NCBI RefSeq assembly: GCF_025717065.2
Contig: NZ_JAOVZO020000003.1
Span: 620,001 to 684,000, forward strand
Length of the DNA: 64,000 nucleotides
Origin: Tahibacter soli
GTDB taxonomy: Bacteria > Pseudomonadota > Gammaproteobacteria > Xanthomonadales > Rhodanobacteraceae
Direction of reading: 5' to 3'
This document shows positions 1 through 8,442 of this stretch, piece by piece; the first letter of the stretch is position 1, and each line of letters opens with the position of its first letter. A model generated the notes under the pieces. It had not been told where the DNA came from, searched no databases, and saw only the letters and a list, made by a program, of their open reading frames with translations. A program made the translations under genes and the position numbers.

Positions 1-1
1 G

Positions 2-124
2 GTCTGCGGCGGCATTCCGGCGACGAGCTTCCCGAATCCGGTGCAGGGCGACGGCCGCATCGACGTGTACGCGGCGTATCAACAGGCCGCGCTGCTGTTC
101 GCGCAGGACGCCGCCGGCGAGTGA
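2..124 (+). CDS. C-terminal end of a probable S8 (subtilisin-like) peptidase, truncated by the window edge
   Basis: An open frame runs in from the left edge to a TGA at 122-124, giving the last 40 residues of a protein. The stretch GDGRIDVYAAY resembles the closing helix of S8 serine proteases, where G-x-G-R-[IV]-[DN]-x-x-x-A is common. No catalytic residue is inside the window, so the family call rests on this short motif alone. The 5'-nucleotidase gene starts 90 bases downstream, after a strong hairpin, and is probably a separate transcription unit. Confidence 0.5.
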   Translation, partial: VCGGIPATSFPNPVQGDGRIDVYAAYQQAALLFAQDAAGE

Positions 125-141
125 CCGTGTCGTGACGAAAC

Positions 142-168
142 GCCTGCCCCGCGTCGCGCGGGGCAGGC
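142..168 (+). terminator. GC-rich hairpin after the truncated peptidase gene
   Basis: A perfect 12-bp stem (142-153 with 157-168) closes on a 3-nt loop, 17 bases after the stop at 124. It is not followed by a clear T tract on the plus strand, so it could be a weak intrinsic terminator or an RNA-stabilising hairpin. Confidence 0.4.
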
Positions 169-213
169 TACACTTGCGGCGCGAGCCGACCGGATGCGGC
201 TCAGGTTGCCGCA

Positions 214-1140
214 ATGAAAGACCCCACGCCGACTCCCAAGACCGATTCCGTCGACAACCGCCTCGTCGTCGCGATTTCTTCGCGCGCGCTGTTCGACCTC
301 GGCGAAAGCCACGAGCTGTTCGAGCGCGAAGGCATCGACGCCTATCGCCGCTACCAGATCGCGCACGAGAACGACCTGCTCGAACCCGGCATCGCGTTCC
401 CGCTCGTGCAGAAGCTCCTGCGCCTGAACCGCATCGGCGCGAACGCGCCGCGCATCGAGGTGATTCTCCTGTCGCGCAATTCGGCCGACACCGGCCTGCG
501 CATCTTCAATTCGATCGAACACCACGGCCTCGGCATCGAGCGCGCCGCGTTCACGAACGGCGCGCCGACGCACGCCTACGTGCATCCGTTCGGCGCCGAC
601 GTGTTTCTGTCGGCGCATCCGGAAGACGTCGCGCACGCGCTGGCGGCCGGCGTCGCCGCTGCCACGATCCTGCCGTCGAAGGCGCCCACGCTCGCGTCGG
701 CGCAGCTGCGCATCGCGTTCGACGGCGACGCGGTGCTGTTCGGCGACGAGTCCGAGCGCGTGTCGCAGGAGCAGGGGCTCGAAGCGTTCCACCGCTACGA
801 AACCGACAACGCCGGCCGGCCGCTGCCGGGCGGCCCGTTCCGCGGTTTTCTCGACGCGCTGCACCGCATCCAGAGCGCGTTTCCGATGGACGCCTCGCCG
901 ATCCGCACGGCGCTCGTCACCGCGCGTTCGGCGCCGGCGCACAAGCGCGTGATTCTCACGCTGCGCGCGTGGGGCGTGCGCATCGACGAGGCGCTGTTCC
1001 TCGGCGGTCGCGACAAGGGACCGTTCCTCGAAGCGTTCGGCGCCGACATCTTCTTCGACGATTCGCGCACCAATGTGGAATCGGCGAGAAAGCACGTCGC
1101 GACCGGGCACGTGCCGCACGGCGTGTCGAACGAGCGCTGA
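214..1140 (+). CDS. 5'-nucleotidase, cytosolic NT5C1/PF06189-type
   Basis: The 308-residue protein resembles the cytosolic 5'-nucleotidase family that dephosphorylates nucleoside 5'-monophosphates. Recognisable family stretches are the N-terminal LVVAISSRALFDL, the middle IEVILLSRNSADTGLRIF, and the C-terminal GGRDKGPFLEAFGADIFFDD, which carries the acidic residues expected near the HAD-like active site. Length fits the bacterial family. No signal peptide is seen, so it should be cytoplasmic. The ATG at 214 follows the hairpin at 142-168; no strong Shine-Dalgarno sequence is visible. The next gene begins 7 bases after its stop and could be read through from here. The in vivo substrate cannot be read from the sequence. 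Confidence 0.85.
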   Translation: MKDPTPTPKTDSVDNRLVVAISSRALFDLGESHELFEREGIDAYRRYQIAHENDLLEPGIAFPLVQKLLRLNRIGANAPRIEVILLSRNSADTGLRIFNSIEHHGLGIERAAFTNGAPTHAYVHPFGADVFLSAHPEDVAHALAAGVAAATILPSKAPTLASAQLRIAFDGDAVLFGDESERVSQEQGLEAFHRYETDNAGRPLPGGPFRGFLDALHRIQSAFPMDASPIRTALVTARSAPAHKRVILTLRAWGVRIDEALFLGGRDKGPFLEAFGADIFFDDSRTNVESARKHVATGHVPHGVSNER

Positions 1141-1147
1141 CGACGCC

Positions 1148-2125
1148 ATGAGGCGCGGCATTCGGGCGTTCGTCGCGATCGCGCTGGTTGCGCTCGTTGC
1201 CGTCGCGGGCGAACGCGCATGGCGCGGCGACGGCGCATCGGCCCCGCCGCAGGCGCCCGACCGCGACGACGCGCCGGTGCGCCTGCCGAAGGCCGTCGAA
1301 CCGGCGCCCAAGCCGGTCGCGGCGGCGCACGACGACGGTCCGCTCGGCGAAACCATCGAGCGCCTGAAGGCGCAGCAGCAGGCCGGGCCGGACGACGATT
1401 TCCGCGCCCGGCGCGAAGCGCTCGAGCGCCGCACCGCCGCGGGCGACGTCGGTGCTTCGGCCGAGCTCGGCAAGCTGATGCTCTCGTGCGAATTCTTTTT
1501 CGATCTCGGCGAAGACGACGTCGAGGCGGTCCTCGTCGAAGGCATCGCACGGTTCGGCAAGGAGGCGCTCGAGCTGCCCGAATCGATACCGCTGGACGCC
1601 GCGGTCGACTCGGCCAAGCGCGTGCTCGACGAGCAGCGCAAGCTCTGCCGCGGCGCGAGCGGCCTGGAACTGTCGACGGACGAACGTCGCCGCGCGCTCG
1701 ATCTGCTGCGGCAGGGCGCGCGCGCCGGCGACGCAGGCGCGATGGCGACGTTCGGCCTGCACGCGTTCGCCGACTTCGCCGATCGCCGCGCGATGATCGC
1801 CGACCCGCAGGCCGTGCGCGACCGCAAGCGCGAGGCGCTGCGGTATCTCGAGCGCGCGATCGAGGCGGGTCATCTCGACGCGCTGTGGATCATGGCGGAT
1901 GCGTATGCCGAAGGCGCCATCGTCGACAAAAGTCATTTTCTTGCCTATGCGCACTATTACGCCTATGGGCAGGCGAGCGTCCGCGGCGGCGCCGACGCGC
2001 GCCCGCTCGATACCGACCTCCTGCTGTACGCGGCCGAGCTGACGCCGGAACAGATCGCCGACGCGCGCCGTCGCGGCGACGCGATCGACGCCGCGTGCTG
2101 CCGGCCCGGGGACGGCGGATCGTGA
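1148..2125 (+). CDS. Exported or membrane-anchored helical-repeat (Sel1/TPR-like) protein, paralogue 1 of 3
   Basis: 325 residues. The N-terminus (MRRGIRAFVAIALVALVAVA) is a signal peptide or single membrane anchor, followed by a Pro/Ala-rich linker. The rest is alpha-helical with Sel1-like units such as AAGDVGASAELGKLMLSC, RAGDAGAMATFGLHAFADF and EAGHLDALWIMADAYAEG. Cysteines follow the first unit, lie between units, and form a CC pair near the C-terminus (DAACCRP). The two downstream genes encode homologous proteins of similar length and the same cysteine plan. Its stop codon overlaps the next start (GTGA at 2122-2125), indicating translational coupling. Function unknown; a periplasmic scaffold or binding role is only a guess. 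Confidence 0.75.
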   Translation: MRRGIRAFVAIALVALVAVAGERAWRGDGASAPPQAPDRDDAPVRLPKAVEPAPKPVAAAHDDGPLGETIERLKAQQQAGPDDDFRARREALERRTAAGDVGASAELGKLMLSCEFFFDLGEDDVEAVLVEGIARFGKEALELPESIPLDAAVDSAKRVLDEQRKLCRGASGLELSTDERRRALDLLRQGARAGDAGAMATFGLHAFADFADRRAMIADPQAVRDRKREALRYLERAIEAGHLDALWIMADAYAEGAIVDKSHFLAYAHYYAYGQASVRGGADARPLDTDLLLYAAELTPEQIADARRRGDAIDAACCRPGDGGS

Positions 2126-3015
2126 CGCGGGTTCGCATCGCGGCGCTTGCCGGCGCGGCCGTCATTGCAGCCGTCGCCGCGGCCGTGCTGCTGCGCGCGC
2201 CCGTGCCGCCGGCTGCGACGCCGCCGGCCGTGCCGGAAGCGGTCGCGTCGCGCGCAACGATCGATTCCGTGCCGTCGCCACCCGTCGTGCCGGCGCCCGA
2301 CGTCGCCGCGGCGGCACCGTCGTTCGCGCCGAAGTTCGCGGAGCCGCCCGAGGCGCTTGTCGATTTGCTGGCGCGCGCGGGGGCCGGTGACGTCGAGGCG
2401 ATGGTCGATCTCGGCATGTCCCTGCAGGAATGCCGCGCGGACAAACTGGCCGATCTCGACAAACGCATACGCCGGCTTGAAACCCGCGAAAGCAAGCTCG
2501 TGGAGGTTCGCCCGGACGGCGGTGAAGTCGATCAGCGCGAAGTGCTCGTTGCCGGCATGCGTCATACGATCGCGCGCTGCGAATCGGTACCGCCCGAAGA
2601 ACGCAACCGCGCGTTCGCGTGGATCGAGCGGGCCGCCGCCGCCGGCGACCTGGATGCGCGCGAGATGTTCTTCACGCAGGCGCTCGACGACTTCCCGGAC
2701 GAGGCCGCCGTCATCGCGAACATCGACGAGGTGGAACGCCGCCGCGACGTCGCGCGCCGCTTCGCGAGGGAAGACATCGCGGCCTGCGTCGACGGCGTGT
2801 TCGACACGCAAAGCCGCGCGTTCGACGTGCTCGGCATGGCCGATCCGGTCGAACGAATGGCCATTCTTCATGCCGCGTTTCTGATGCAGCCCCGCGGCGG
2901 CAACTCGGCGCAGAAGACCGAAATGTTCGACGCGGAAGCGCAAGCGGTCGACGAGTTCGCGCTGATCGAAGCCAGGCGCCGCGGCGTCGCGCTCTACGCG
3001 CATTGCGCACCGTAG
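2122..3015 (+). CDS. Exported or membrane-anchored helical-repeat protein, paralogue 2 of 3
   Basis: 297 residues from a GTG that overlaps the previous stop by 4 bases. The hydrophobic N-terminal segment (VRIAALAGAAVIAAVAAAVLL) and a Pro/Ala/Val linker are followed by units such as RAGAGDVEAMVDLGMSLQEC and RAAAAGDLDAREMFFTQAL, parallel to those of its neighbours. It is the most diverged of the three: the third unit is not recognisable, and a single cysteine (YAHCAP) replaces the C-terminal CC pair. Very long open frames in the other registers here reflect GC bias. The start was chosen because it places the membrane segment at the N-terminus and couples to the upstream gene. Function unknown. 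Confidence 0.72.
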   Translation: MTRVRIAALAGAAVIAAVAAAVLLRAPVPPAATPPAVPEAVASRATIDSVPSPPVVPAPDVAAAAPSFAPKFAEPPEALVDLLARAGAGDVEAMVDLGMSLQECRADKLADLDKRIRRLETRESKLVEVRPDGGEVDQREVLVAGMRHTIARCESVPPEERNRAFAWIERAAAAGDLDAREMFFTQALDDFPDEAAVIANIDEVERRRDVARRFAREDIAACVDGVFDTQSRAFDVLGMADPVERMAILHAAFLMQPRGGNSAQKTEMFDAEAQAVDEFALIEARRRGVALYAHCAP

Positions 3016-3025
3016 AGGACGGCCG

Positions 3026-4063
3026 ATGGCGTTGTGGGATCCGAAGAAAAAAACGTCGCGCCGCCTTTTCTCCACGCGGCATCTCATCGAACGCGAGCAC
3101 ACGAAGTCGAGCTGGCGCGAACTGCGGGTCGTGCTCGTTCTGGCTGCCATCGTCGTTCCGTTCGCGTGGTGGATACACGGCCCGCCGCGGCTCGTGTTTG
3201 CCGACGGATCGACATGGCCGGCGCGGAAAGACGCAACGCCTTTGCCCGCGCATGCCGCTGACGCGCCGGTCGCGCGGCCGGCCGCGACACGAACCGTCGC
3301 GGCAACCGCCGAGCGCATGCCGGTTGCCGCCGCGCCGGCCGCGGCGCCGCCGGCATTCGGCGGACGCCTCGCGGAACTCGAACGGCGCGCGCTCGCCGGC
3401 GACGGCAAGGCCGCGTTGCAGCTCGCGCGCGCGCTGCTCGAATGTCGCAGCTACGTGCCGATCAGCGACGCTGCGGTTGAAGACAATGTCATCGACGGTC
3501 TCGCAAGCGTCGACGCGGCGCCGACCGCGCTCGACGGCACACCGATCGCGCCGGTCGAGATTCTCGAGGCGATACGCGCACGCGTCGCGGAGCGGCGTGC
3601 GGTCTGCGAGGGCATCGGCCCGGGCGACCTTGCGAACGTCGACGGACGCGCAGGCCTTTCGTGGCTGATCCGCGCGGCCGACGCCGGCGAGACTGCGGCG
3701 ATGGTGGCCTACGCGCGCCACGCGTTCGCCGGCTACGATACGTTCGATCCGCATGCGCCGCAGATCGTTGCGGAAGTGCCCCGCGTGCGCGACTACCTGT
3801 CGCGCGCGCTCGCGCTCGGCGATCCGGCGGCGCTCGGCGCCTACGGCGACGCCTACAGCCTCGGTATCGTTTTCGACGCCGACCCGCTCGCGGCGTACGC
3901 GTACTACTACGCGTACGTGCAGGTCGACTCTCCCGACGCGCGCATGTACGACGCCGTGCTCGTCAATCTCGAGCGCGCGCTCGCATCCGGCGACATCGCG
4001 CAGGCGCGCGAGCGCGGCCTTGCGATGTTCGCGGCGTGCTGCGGCCCTTCCTCGAAGCCCTGA
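3026..4063 (+). CDS. Membrane-anchored helical-repeat protein, paralogue 3 of 3
   Basis: 345 residues, starting 10 bases after the preceding stop. A basic N-terminal stretch of about 35 residues precedes one transmembrane segment (VVLVLAAIVVPFAWWIHG), which fits a type II anchor better than a cleaved signal. A Pro/Ala linker leads to helical units RRALAGDGKAALQLARALLEC, RAADAGETAAMVAYARHAF and LALGDPAALGAYGDAYSLG, then AYAYYYAYVQ and a terminal FAACC. Paralogue 1 has the matching AYAHYYAYGQ and DAACC. The three genes look like a tandem amplification and a single operon. I do not recognise a named family. Confidence 0.75.
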   Translation: MALWDPKKKTSRRLFSTRHLIEREHTKSSWRELRVVLVLAAIVVPFAWWIHGPPRLVFADGSTWPARKDATPLPAHAADAPVARPAATRTVAATAERMPVAAAPAAAPPAFGGRLAELERRALAGDGKAALQLARALLECRSYVPISDAAVEDNVIDGLASVDAAPTALDGTPIAPVEILEAIRARVAERRAVCEGIGPGDLANVDGRAGLSWLIRAADAGETAAMVAYARHAFAGYDTFDPHAPQIVAEVPRVRDYLSRALALGDPAALGAYGDAYSLGIVFDADPLAAYAYYYAYVQVDSPDARMYDAVLVNLERALASGDIAQARERGLAMFAACCGPSSKP

Positions 4064-4132
4064 AGCGCGGCCGGCGTTGTTGCCGGCGCGGTTCTCTGCG
4101 ACGATCGCGCTCTCTCGGCCGTTTCGACCCGC

Positions 4133-4633
4133 ATGTCCGACACCATCGACGATTTCATCGTAGTGACCGAAGTCGAGCACGGCCCGGCGTTCGCCGATCC
4201 GCTGTTCCAACGCAAGTACAAGACGTCGGCGCCGGATTTTCCGCACCACGTCGTCGCGTTCTGGAAACGGCCCGACGGCGCGTTCGTACCGGCGAGCTAC
4301 GTGCATTTCACCGACTGTGGCGACATCTTTCTCGCCGGGGGCGCTGCGACCGACGGCGCGGTGCTGCGCGCGATGAGCGAGCGCGAACAGGCCGCGCTGC
4401 ACGAATACGGCGCGCTGATGCTCGCCACGTTGCGCTACGGATTCGCGCGCTGGGGCGGGCGCTGCGACGCGATCTTCACCTGCTGCGGCGACGCGCGCGC
4501 ACTCGAGACGACGCCGAAGCTCGGCTTCGCGCCGACGGGCGTCGAATACCTGCTCGTGCACTGGCAGCGCGAACTGTCCGCGCGGCGCAAACACGAACTC
4601 ACGGCGAAAGCGAAAAGCTTCATGCCGTTCTGA
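4133..4633 (+). CDS. Hypothetical protein, paralogue of the next gene
   Basis: 166 residues, no signal peptide or membrane segment. It aligns along its whole length with the next gene: both have the sequence FPHHVV or WPHHVV, then a K or R-rich turn with DGA, a central GG-x(2)-TDG turn, YGFARW/HGFARF, a CGDxRAxE motif, and finish with LLVHW and a Lys/Arg-rich tail ending in PF. The central beta-rich part and the KLGF-like turn faintly resemble the GNAT acetyltransferase fold, but no acetyl-CoA loop (Q/RxxGxG/A) is visible. I do not recognise the family. Confidence 0.7.
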   Translation: MSDTIDDFIVVTEVEHGPAFADPLFQRKYKTSAPDFPHHVVAFWKRPDGAFVPASYVHFTDCGDIFLAGGAATDGAVLRAMSEREQAALHEYGALMLATLRYGFARWGGRCDAIFTCCGDARALETTPKLGFAPTGVEYLLVHWQRELSARRKHELTAKAKSFMPF

Positions 4634-4643
4634 CGGAGTGGCA

Positions 4644-5147
4644 ATGTCCCATTCGCAAAAACCGCACTTCCTGCTGACGACCGCGCTCGACGACGCCACC
4701 GCCGAATTCGGCGCGCTGTTCGAGCGCAAGTTCGGCCATGCGCTGCCGGAATGGCCGCACCACGTCGTGTCGTTCTACCGCCGCGGCGACGGCGCGCTGG
4801 TGCCGCTGTCGTATTCGAAGTTCTTCCGTTTCCAGAACGTGATGCTCGTCGGCGGCTGCTGCACCGACGGCCGCGCGTACGCGGCGATGACCGACGCCGA
4901 CCGCGACGCGCTCGCCGCGAGCGGCGGCTCGATGGTGCACGTGCTGCGCCACGGCTTTGCGCGTTTCGCCGGCGAATGCGAAGCGTATTTCGGCTACTGC
5001 GGCGATCCGCGCGCGTGGGAAGTCGACATCGCCGCGGGCTTCGAAGCGGCCGGACCGGACAAGCTGCTGGTGCACTGGCACAAGGAGCAAAGCCCGACGG
5101 CGAAGCGCTCGCTGATCGCGATGGTCGAGGCGATGGGGCCGTTCTAG
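4644..5147 (+). CDS. Hypothetical protein, paralogue of the preceding gene
   Basis: 167 residues. The ATG at 4644 was chosen over an in-frame GTG at 4638 because GGAG (4635-4638) sits 5 bases upstream of it. It begins 10 bases after the preceding stop, so the two paralogues probably share a message. Shared blocks are PHHVVSFYRRGDGALVP, the GGCCTDGRAYAAMTDADRDAL turn, HGFARFAGECEAYFGYCGDP and DKLLVHWHKE. The product is soluble and cysteine-containing. It is convergent with the deacetylase gene, with only 10 bases between the stops. Function unknown. Confidence 0.7.
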   Translation: MSHSQKPHFLLTTALDDATAEFGALFERKFGHALPEWPHHVVSFYRRGDGALVPLSYSKFFRFQNVMLVGGCCTDGRAYAAMTDADRDALAASGGSMVHVLRHGFARFAGECEAYFGYCGDPRAWEVDIAAGFEAAGPDKLLVHWHKEQSPTAKRSLIAMVEAMGPF

Positions 5148-5157
5148 CCGCGGCGCG

Positions 5158-5985
5158 TTACTTCGCCGCGTCGCGCAGGATCTGCGCGAGCCCTTCCGGC
5201 GACTTCCAATGCCAGCCGCAGATGTAGCGCGGCACGTTCCAGCGGTCCGTATCGACCGTCGCCGGCGTCGCGCCGTCGCCGAACGCGGCGTCGAGGCCGA
5301 GCGCCGCGCCGCGCCGCGGCAGCCAGTCGGCGCGCAGGAAGTCGTTCACGTGTCCGAACGGATAGCAGAACAGCGACGGCCGCCGCTCGATGCGCGACGC
5401 GATGTAGTCCTGCGCCTGCGCGATTTCGAACTCGGCCTTGGCCTCGTCGCCGACGTCGTGGAAGTCGCCGCGCACGAGACCCGCGGGGCCGGGGCTGGTC
5501 AGGCACGGGTGGTTGTGGTCCCAGCTGTGGTTTTCGATCGCGACGAGGCCGCTCGCCTGCGCCGCGCGCCACCAGTCCTCGCGCATCCAGTCGCGGCCGA
5601 CGAGGCAGAGCCGGTCCATCGCGTCGCGCGCGGCGGGCTCGGCGATGACGAACGACGTCAGGTGCAGGTCGGGCTGCGCGTGCGCGCCGTGCCGCGCGCG
5701 AAAGTCGAGCAGTGCGTTATAGAAACTCTTCTGGCGACCGTGCTGCGGATGGTCGAGATCGTGGTAGTCGAAATTGCTGCCGTCGTCGCAGGTGAGCGCG
5801 ACGCAGCGCGCAAGGTCGCGCGTCGCGCGGCCGAGCACTGCATCGACGACCCATGCGACCGGTACGATGCGCAGGCCGAGCGCGTGGATCGCATCGAGGT
5901 CGGCGGCGAACGCGACGTGGTCGTTCGTGGCATAGTCGTTTCCGGCGATGTTCACGCCGTGGTAGGTCAGGATCGGTACGCGCAT
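5158..5985 (-). CDS. Polysaccharide deacetylase family (NodB-like) hydrolase
   Basis: 275 residues. It opens with VPILTYHGV, the usual start of polysaccharide deacetylases. The NodB signature follows: TCDDGSNFDY supplies the catalytic base and metal aspartate, HSWDHNH the metal histidines and RRPSLFCYPFGHVNDF the late motif. The family hydrolyses N- or O-acetyl groups on chitin-like sugars, peptidoglycan or exopolysaccharides. The TCDDG motif (rather than TFDDG) and the extra residues before HSWDHNH are slightly atypical. There is no signal peptide, so it may act on cytoplasmic precursors. It is divergent from gcdH, with 148 bases between the starts. Confidence 0.85.
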   Translation of the reverse strand: MRVPILTYHGVNIAGNDYATNDHVAFAADLDAIHALGLRIVPVAWVVDAVLGRATRDLARCVALTCDDGSNFDYHDLDHPQHGRQKSFYNALLDFRARHGAHAQPDLHLTSFVIAEPAARDAMDRLCLVGRDWMREDWWRAAQASGLVAIENHSWDHNHPCLTSPGPAGLVRGDFHDVGDEAKAEFEIAQAQDYIASRIERRPSLFCYPFGHVNDFLRADWLPRRGAALGLDAAFGDGATPATVDTDRWNVPRYICGWHWKSPEGLAQILRDAAK

Positions 5986-6133
5986 CGCGCGATGATAACC
6001 GGTCGCGGCGCTGGCTCCGCCAGGGAGCCGATCGAACGCGTTTGCATGGGGCCATTGCGCGCGTCGATGCAGTTCGCGCAGGCGCTGGCTAGAATTGCGG
6101 GCTTCCTCGTCGCCGCGCTAATCCGGGAAAACC

Positions 6134-7306
6134 ATGGCCGCCAGCACACTCAATCCGTACGACCTCTACGACGTCCGCTCGATGCTCACCGAAGAAGAGG
6201 CCATGGTGCAGGACACCGTCGCGCGCTTCACCGACGAGCGCGTGCTGCCGATCATCGGCGAGTGCTTCGACAAGGGCGTGTTTCCGCGCGACCTGATTCC
6301 GGAAATGGCCGAGCTGGGCCTGCTCGGCTCGTCGCTGCCGACCGAATACGGCTGCGCCGGCATGAACGCGGTCAGCTACGGCCTGATCTGCCAGGAACTC
6401 GAGCGCGGCGATTCGGGCATCCGCAGCTTCGCCTCGGTGCAATCGTCGCTGTGCATGTATCCGATCTACGCCTACGGCAGCGAAGAACAGCGCCGCCGCT
6501 GGCTGCCGGACATGGCCGCGGGCAAGGTGATCGGCTGCTTCGGCCTGACCGAGCCGCACGGCGGCTCCGATCCGGCGAACATGAAGACCAACGCCAAGCG
6601 CGACGGCGGCGACTGGATCATCAACGGCGCCAAGATGTGGATCACGAACGGCAATCTCGCCCACATCGCGATCGTCTGGGCGCAGACCGAGGAAGGCATC
6701 CAGGGCTTCATCGTCGAGAAGGACATGCCCGGCTTCGCCGCGCAGGAAATCCACAAGAAGATGAGCCTGCGCGCGTCGGTGACGTCGGGCCTGTTCTTCG
6801 ACAACGTGCGCGTGCCCGACGCGAACCGCCTGCCCAACGTGAAGGGCCTCAAGGGGCCGCTCGGCTGTCTCACGCAGGCGCGCTACGGCATCACCTGGGG
6901 CCCGATCGGCGCGGCCATCGCGTGCCTTTCCGAAGCGACCGAATATTCGAAGACGCGCGTGCTGTTCAACCGTCCGATCGCCGCGACGCAGGCCGTGCAG
7001 CTGAAGCTCGCCGACATGGCGCGCCGCATCACGCAGGCGCAGCTGTTGTCGCTGCAGCTCGGCCGTCTCAAAGACGCCGGCAGGATGCAGCCGACGCAGG
7101 TGTCGCTGGCGAAGTGGAACAACGTGCGCATGGCGCTCGACATCGCGCGCGAGTCGCGCGACATCCTCGGCGGCGCCGGCATCACGACCGAATACGGCGC
7201 GATCCGCCACGCGCTGAACCTCGAATCCGTGATCACGTACGAAGGCACGGAAACCGTGCACCAGCTCGTCGTCGGCCGCGAACTGACCGGCATCAACGCG
7301 TTCTGA
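6134..7306 (+). CDS. gcdH: Glutaryl-CoA dehydrogenase (acyl-CoA dehydrogenase family)
   Basis: 390 residues, the normal length. It oxidatively decarboxylates glutaryl-CoA to crotonyl-CoA in lysine/tryptophan catabolism, using FAD and passing electrons to ETF. Diagnostic features are RSFASVQSSLCMYPI, where the family has its substrate-carboxylate-binding arginine; the FAD/substrate loop GCFGLTEPHGGSDP; KMWITNG; and the C-terminal VITYEGTETVHQL, whose glutamate is the catalytic base. ILGGAGITTEY is also typical. The neighbours are not lysine-degradation genes, so it appears to be a single-gene unit. A TAGAAT hexamer at 6090-6095 could be its -10 element, but no matching -35 is clear. Confidence 0.93.
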   Translation: MAASTLNPYDLYDVRSMLTEEEAMVQDTVARFTDERVLPIIGECFDKGVFPRDLIPEMAELGLLGSSLPTEYGCAGMNAVSYGLICQELERGDSGIRSFASVQSSLCMYPIYAYGSEEQRRRWLPDMAAGKVIGCFGLTEPHGGSDPANMKTNAKRDGGDWIINGAKMWITNGNLAHIAIVWAQTEEGIQGFIVEKDMPGFAAQEIHKKMSLRASVTSGLFFDNVRVPDANRLPNVKGLKGPLGCLTQARYGITWGPIGAAIACLSEATEYSKTRVLFNRPIAATQAVQLKLADMARRITQAQLLSLQLGRLKDAGRMQPTQVSLAKWNNVRMALDIARESRDILGGAGITTEYGAIRHALNLESVITYEGTETVHQLVVGRELTGINAF

Positions 7307-7343
7307 CGCCGCGCGCCGTTGCGGCGCGAAGACAGGGGTAGCC

Positions 7344-8411
7344 ATGACGATGAGGCGGTCGGGCGGTATCGGCGCGTTCGTGCGCGCGGCCTTCGTGGCG
7401 GCGCTAGCCGCCGTCGCCATCGATGGCGCGCAGGCGGCATCGCTGAGCGGTCGCGTCGTCGTTCCCGACGGCGCGACGTTCTCGCCCGCGGGGCTCCTGC
7501 TCCAGCGCCGCTCGTCGAACGGACTGTTCTGGGAAAATCCCGGCTACGTGCCGCAGATCGTCGGCACCGACGGATATCTCTATTCGTCGATAGCGGCGGG
7601 CACGTATCGCATGTGCTACGACGACAACGTTCTGCTGCGGCAATGCTTCGACGGACGCAACGAAACGGCGTTCGCCGGCTTCGACTTCACGCCGATCGCG
7701 CTCGCGGCCGGCGACGAGCGCCAGGAAGTGAATCTCACGCCGCAGCCCGGCGACGAACTGCGCGGACGCGTAACGGACGCCTACGACGCGACGACGACGA
7801 TCTCGTGGTTCCTCGTCACCGTCTACGACGAGAACGGCAACGCGTTCGCAGACTGGTACGACCTGCAGCCCGACCCGGCCGGCAACTGGGTCATCGGCGG
7901 CGTCGCGCCCGGGCGCTACTACGTTTCGGGCCACATCGAAACGTTCGTCACGCAGTTCTGGCCGGGCGACGAATGCGTCGACGTCTGCGCGCCGCCGGAG
8001 TACGGCCAGCTGGTGACCGTGCCCGCCGGCGGCGCCGCGTCGAACATCGATTTCGCGATGAAGCCGTTTTCGGTCGTGCGCGTGCGCGTGCTCGACAGCG
8101 CCACGGGCGTGGAGATTCCGCAGCCGTCGGTCGGCGGCTGGTCGAGCATCATGGGACCGGCGCTGTTGCGGCCGGCGCGCTACGACGCGGCGAGCGGCGA
8201 GCACGTGCAGTATCTCGGCCCGTCCGGCGACCGCGTCGCCGCGTACGCGCCGAACTACGTCACTCGATTCGTCACGCGCGGCAACTGCTACAGCATGGTC
8301 GACTGCCTGTTCGTGTATCCGCCGCTCGTACTCGCGCGCGACGAAGTGCGCCGCGTCACGCTGCGCCTCGCGTTGCGCGACGGATATATTTTCGCCCACG
8401 ATTTCGAATGA
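7344..8411 (+). CDS. Secreted protein with carboxypeptidase-regulatory-like beta domains and a Phe-rich C-terminal tail
   Basis: 355 residues with a signal peptide (MRRSGGIGAFVRAAFVAALA, cleavage near AQAA-S). The mature part has beta-sandwich units beginning SLSGRVVVPDGATF and ELRGRVTDAY, followed by VNLTPQ- or FAMKP-type strands, as in carboxypeptidase-regulatory-like domains. There is no enzymatic motif. It ends in GYIFAHDFE, a tail shared with three other exported proteins in this window (see findings). AGGGGT-like sequence lies 6 bases before the ATG at 7344; a second ATG two codons on is also possible. Role unknown; probably extracellular or periplasmic. Confidence 0.75.
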   Translation: MTMRRSGGIGAFVRAAFVAALAAVAIDGAQAASLSGRVVVPDGATFSPAGLLLQRRSSNGLFWENPGYVPQIVGTDGYLYSSIAAGTYRMCYDDNVLLRQCFDGRNETAFAGFDFTPIALAAGDERQEVNLTPQPGDELRGRVTDAYDATTTISWFLVTVYDENGNAFADWYDLQPDPAGNWVIGGVAPGRYYVSGHIETFVTQFWPGDECVDVCAPPEYGQLVTVPAGGAASNIDFAMKPFSVVRVRVLDSATGVEIPQPSVGGWSSIMGPALLRPARYDAASGEHVQYLGPSGDRVAAYAPNYVTRFVTRGNCYSMVDCLFVYPPLVLARDEVRRVTLRLALRDGYIFAHDFE

Positions 8412-8442
8412 TCGCGACGTGACGACCGCAGCGAAGAACCGA

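Noticed and set aside
53-124. The Phe-rich C-terminal tail on the truncated peptidase
   Set aside because: Its end (LLFAQDAAGE) shares only LFAxD; the final Phe-Glu is missing, so I did not count it.
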